A stretch of 64,000 nucleotides of DNA from contig NZ_JAFCJJ010000027.1 in NCBI RefSeq assembly GCF_018131015.1, positions 22,589 through 86,588 on the forward strand. Direction: 5' to 3'. Position 1 is the first letter of the stretch. Each line of letters starts with the position of its first letter. The notes under the pieces are model-generated. The model was not told the origin of the DNA and ran no database searches. It was given only the letters and a program-made list of their open reading frames with translations. Position numbers and translations under genes: made by a program. This document shows, piece after piece, positions 61,247 to 64,000 of this stretch. Source of the stretch: Bradyrhizobium diazoefficiens. GTDB lineage: Bacteria > Pseudomonadota > Alphaproteobacteria > Rhizobiales > Xanthobacteraceae.

Positions 61247-61591
61247 TTACGGCTCATTGGCGAATTTCAGCTTTCCGGCTGGTTTCAGGCTGTGGACGTC
61301 GAAGGTGCGGATCTCGGTGATCCCGCCGATGTCCAGGGTGACGACGAGCCGGTCGCCGGCGACCCCGGTCGCGACGATTTTGGCGGCCCTGGGCAGGGTC
61401 GCGGTGACGTCGCCCACGGGCTCAGTCGCCCTTCCCTCCGACTTGAAAAGGCGGTAGCCCACCGCGATCAGCACGGCGCAGATTGCGAGCGCCGTGGTCA
61501 ACCCCGCGACCAGCATCATCCGCCGCACCCGCGCGAACAGCGCGGCCTGCTCGGGGCTCGGTTCGGGAACAGCGGTCTCAGACGTCGTCAT
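61247..61591 (-). CDS. DUF6476-like membrane protein
   Basis: ATG 61591 (MTTSETAVPEPSPEQAALFA) gives a 114-residue protein with one membrane helix (MMLVAGLTTALAICAVLIAV, about 26-45) and a beta-rich periplasmic part (LPRAAKIVATGVAGDRLVVT, LDIGGITEIRTFDV). Similar genes accompany rluD-type genes in related alphaproteobacteria. Its start codon shares the bases CATG with the divergent pseudouridine synthase gene, so regulation must reach into each other's coding sequence. Function unknown. Confidence 0.7.
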   Translation of the reverse strand: MTTSETAVPEPSPEQAALFARVRRMMLVAGLTTALAICAVLIAVGYRLFKSEGRATEPVGDVTATLPRAAKIVATGVAGDRLVVTLDIGGITEIRTFDVHSLKPAGKLKFANEP

Positions 61592-62597
61592 GGAAAACTC
61601 AGGCTCTGCGCAAAGGTTGGAGGTCGTCGTCGCCGGCGACGAAGGCTCGGCCCGGCTCGACCGCGTGCTGGCGGCGCACCTCGCCTCGCTGTCGCGATCG
61701 AGGCTGAAAGCCCTGATCCTGGCGGGCGCAGTGCGCCTCAAGGGTGCCGCCGTCGACGACCCCGCTTATCATGTAGTCGCCGGCGATACGATCATAATCG
61801 ACGTGCCGGAGGCCGCGCCCGCAGAGCCCAAGGGCGAGGATATTGCGCTGGATATCGTGTTCGAGGACGACGACATCGTCGTCCTCAACAAGCCGAAGGG
61901 GCTGGTGGTGCACCCGGCGGCCGGCCACGAGACCGGCACGCTGGTGAACGCGCTGATCGCCCATTGCGGCACCTCGCTGTCAGGCATCGGCGGGGTGCGC
62001 CGGCCCGGCATCGTCCACCGGCTCGACAAGGACACCACGGGGCTGATGGTGGTCGCCAAGAACGACCTCGCCCATGCCTCGCTGACCGCGCAATTCGCCG
62101 ACCACGGCCGCACCGGCGCGATGCGGCGCGGCTACATGGCGTTCGCGTGGGGGCTGCCGAACCGCCAGCGCGGCACGGTCGAGGCGCCAATCGACCGCCA
62201 CCCGCATGCGCGCGAGAAGATGGCGGTGCGCCAGGGCGGCCGCGAGGCGGTGACGAACTGGGAAATTCTTGAGAGTTTTGCCGGGCGCGACGGCAAGCCG
62301 GTCGCAGCTCTCCTCGCCTGCGAGCTCGAAACCGGGCGCACCCACCAGATCCGCGTCCACCTCGCCCATATCGGCCACCCCCTGATGGGCGATTCCGTCT
62401 ACGGTCCTCACTTCAAGACCAAGGCGAAGCACCTTGGGCCCCAGGCCCAGGCCGCCCTGGAGGCCCTCGGGCGGCAAGCGCTGCATGCGTACTTGCTGGT
62501 ATTGGAGCACCCGAGAACGGGAGAATTACTCCACTGGGAAGCGCCTCTGCCGGAGGATTTGCTTCTCCTGGAAGGGGCTCTGAAAGCGGCGCTATGA
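61590..62597 (+). CDS. rluD: RluA-family rRNA pseudouridine synthase
   Basis: ATG 61590 starts a 335-residue protein with an N-terminal S4 RNA-binding domain (ARLDRVLAAHLASLSRSRLK, about 18-80). The pseudouridine synthase domain has the catalytic Asp in RPGIVHRLDKDTTGLMV (about 140-156) and the conserved ETGRTHQIRVHLAHIGHPLM. This fits RluD, which modifies the helix 69 loop of 23S rRNA; RluC/RluA relatives are the alternatives. It is followed by rpoH after 216 bases. Confidence 0.88.
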   Translation: MENSGSAQRLEVVVAGDEGSARLDRVLAAHLASLSRSRLKALILAGAVRLKGAAVDDPAYHVVAGDTIIIDVPEAAPAEPKGEDIALDIVFEDDDIVVLNKPKGLVVHPAAGHETGTLVNALIAHCGTSLSGIGGVRRPGIVHRLDKDTTGLMVVAKNDLAHASLTAQFADHGRTGAMRRGYMAFAWGLPNRQRGTVEAPIDRHPHAREKMAVRQGGREAVTNWEILESFAGRDGKPVAALLACELETGRTHQIRVHLAHIGHPLMGDSVYGPHFKTKAKHLGPQAQAALEALGRQALHAYLLVLEHPRTGELLHWEAPLPEDLLLLEGALKAAL

Positions 62598-62813
62598 CGC
62601 AGGGCCCTTTGGAAAATCGTTACATTACAAAAAGTTATAGCTGCCACACGGGGTCGTGACGTCAGCAATCCTTCCCTTTCCGACCCCGGATAGGGTATAT
62701 TGCGCCTGCGTTGAAAGACCAACGCGGAACATCGCAGCCCGGCCGGCTTTGACACAGCGGTCGTCTGCCTGGCCCGCCGCTATCGGGGGCCTGAACCTTT
62801 TGGAGGGCGCACT

Positions 62814-63713
62814 ATGGCCCGTACCGCTTCTCTGCCGGTCCTCAATGGAGAATCCGGCCTTTCCCGTTACCTCGCCGAGATCCGCAAGTTCCCGATGCTG
62901 GAACCCCAGCAGGAGTACATGCTCGCCAAGCGTTGGCGCGAGCATGACGACCGGCACGCGGCGCACGAACTCGTCACCAGCCATCTCCGGCTCGTGGCCA
63001 AGATCGCCATGGGCTATCGCGGCTACGGCTTGCCGATCTCCGAGGTCGTCTCGGAAGGCAATGTCGGCCTGATGCAGGCGGTGAAGCGTTTCGAGCCCGA
63101 GAAGGGTTTCCGCCTCGCCACATACGCCATGTGGTGGATCAAGGCGTCGATTCAAGAGTACATCCTGCGTTCCTGGTCGCTCGTGAAGATGGGCACCACC
63201 GCGAACCAGAAGAAGCTGTTCTTCAACCTGCGCAAGGCGAAGAGCAAGATCAACGCACTGGACGAAGGCGATCTCCGCCCCGACCAGGTGCAGATTATTG
63301 CCAAGCGCCTCGGCGTCACCGATCAGGACGTGATCGACATGAACCGCCGTCTCGGCGGCGATGCCTCGCTCAACGCGCCGATCCGCGACGACGGCGAGGC
63401 TGGCGAATGGCAGGACTGGCTGGTGGACAATACCCCCAACCAGGAAGCCATGATGGCCGAGCACGAGGAGTATGATCACCGCCGTGACGCGCTGAACGGC
63501 GCGATGGGCGTGCTCAACCCGCGCGAGCGCCGCATCTTCGAGGCGCGACGCCTCGCCGATGAGCCGATGACGCTGGAAGACCTCGCCGCCGAGTTCGGCG
63601 TGTCGCGCGAGCGCGTCCGCCAGATCGAGGTCCGCGCCTTCGAGAAGGTGCAGTCCGCGGTCAAGGGCACGATCGCAAGGCAGGAACAGGCCGCGCTGGA
63701 AGCCGCGCTCTGA
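62814..63713 (+). CDS. rpoH: RNA polymerase sigma-32 factor RpoH
   Basis: The 299-residue protein has all sigma-32 regions: LSRYLAEIRKFPMLEPQQEY at the start, region 2 (ELVTSHLRLVAKIAMGYRGY, GLMQAVKRFEPEKGFRLATY, AMWWIKASIQEYILRSWSLV), the RpoH box (NQKKLFFNLRKAKSKI) and region 4 (LEDLAAEFGVSRERVRQIEV). GGAGGG precedes the ATG. It directs the heat-shock regulon. TATATT at 62696-62701 may be a promoter -10, with no good -35. Alphaproteobacteria of this group often carry several rpoH copies. Confidence 0.96.
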   Translation: MARTASLPVLNGESGLSRYLAEIRKFPMLEPQQEYMLAKRWREHDDRHAAHELVTSHLRLVAKIAMGYRGYGLPISEVVSEGNVGLMQAVKRFEPEKGFRLATYAMWWIKASIQEYILRSWSLVKMGTTANQKKLFFNLRKAKSKINALDEGDLRPDQVQIIAKRLGVTDQDVIDMNRRLGGDASLNAPIRDDGEAGEWQDWLVDNTPNQEAMMAEHEEYDHRRDALNGAMGVLNPRERRIFEARRLADEPMTLEDLAAEFGVSRERVRQIEVRAFEKVQSAVKGTIARQEQAALEAAL

Positions 63714-63757
63714 GCGCAAGGCTCCGCCGCAGCGAAGGATTGGCGGATCGAAGAGAC

Positions 63758-63785
63758 AAAAGCCGGCGGCAACGCCGGCTTTTTT
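63758..63785 (+). terminator. Rho-independent terminator after rpoH
   Basis: AGCCGGCG and CGCCGGCT form a perfect eight-base stem with loop GCAA, flanked by AAA on the left and TTTTT on the right. It lies about 45 bases after the rpoH stop. Confidence 0.9.
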
Positions 63786-63814
63786 GTTGGGTGCGATGAG
63801 AACGAGTCTCCACA

Positions 63815-64000
63815 CCCGATGTCATGCCCCGGCTTGACCGGGGCATCCAGTACGCCGCGGCGCCGTTTGCAAAAGCGAGTACTCCAACGCAGGCCGCTGG
63901 AATACTGGATCGCCCGGTCGAAGTGTTCAGCCCGGGGACATGACCGACGGGTGTTCGGGGACATAGCCGACACTTTTCCCGCTCGCCAAGTCGATGATAG
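63815..64000. repeat. Noncoding window end with dispersed repeat and possible insertion-element edge
   Basis: TCATGCCCCGGCTTGACCGG followed by GGCATCCAGTACGC is a common Bradyrhizobium element, mirrored by GGAATACTGGATCGCCCGGTC near 63900. After it, CGGGGACATGACCGAC and CGGGGACATAGCCGAC form a short tandem repeat ending near 63972. It resembles the terminal repeats of some transposons. No gene is visible before base 64000, so an insertion element may begin here and continue outside. Confidence 0.4.

Overview
The window looks like a chromosome segment of a Bradyrhizobium-type alphaproteobacterium. The basis is high-GC coding sequence, Bradyrhizobium-style intergenic palindromes (3597-3768, 6219-6312, 11106-11308, 13832-14891, 25430-25600, 63815-63925), and gene content: an alphaproteobacterial RpoH, a cyanuric acid amidohydrolase, many acyl-CoA enzymes and chemoreceptors. 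Species cannot be fixed without a search.

Layout. 1-6.1 kb: the start of a LemA-family lipoprotein gene, an acyl-CoA catabolic operon (enoyl-CoA hydratase and two acyl-CoA dehydrogenases) and a lone molybdenum hydroxylase large subunit. 6.3-13.6 kb: a DapA-family lyase, a degenerate S1C protease with a small LuxR-type regulator, a two-component system, a glycine-rich exported protein and Tex. 13.65-14.97 kb is noncoding and packed with dispersed repeats. 15-25.4 kb: cyanuric acid amidohydrolase and an amidase, a SEC-C protein gene inserted beside a duplicated amidase tail, a Lon-N/Clp-N fusion, a thioesterase, the galactonate genes dgoK and dgoA, and a luciferase-like monooxygenase with a flavin reductase. 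25.6-30.9 kb: a sigma-54 activator and a fused biotin-dependent carboxylase. 31-38.1 kb: two chemoreceptors (one with a secreted Cache partner), a GAF-GGDEF protein and a TPR protein. 38.1-40.1 kb: small hypothetical genes, including a 29-residue membrane peptide.

Two regions stand out. First, 40355-44474 is a tightly coupled three-gene operon. It encodes a 186-residue protein with 21 cysteines, a HopA1-family protein, and a fusion of a PqqD-like domain, a protein kinase and a LanC domain. This looks like a lanthipeptide-type RiPP pathway that pairs the kinase and cyclase of class III/IV with the HopA1-type enzyme of class V. Its presumed substrate is unusual: a cysteine-rich segment followed by a long charged helix.

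Second, 44754-61137 is an integrated element of about 16.4 kb, bounded by an identical 22-bp repeat that is the 3' end of tRNA-Glu(CTC). It carries an integrase, an AlpA-like excisionase, a primase-helicase, a serine resolvase and a complete head and packaging module (HK97-type capsid, candidate small terminase, prohead protease, large terminase, portal). It also carries a BglII-like restriction-modification pair and several unknown cargo genes. I see no tail, lysis or head-tail connector genes. That is the profile of a capsid-forming phage satellite rather than a phage. A cluster of about ten CCGGTCAC-type motifs at 48634-48847 could be its origin or main operator.

After the tRNA the chromosome resumes with a DUF6476-like gene and a divergent rluD-family gene that share a CATG start, then rpoH with a clear terminator, then noncoding repeats to the window end.
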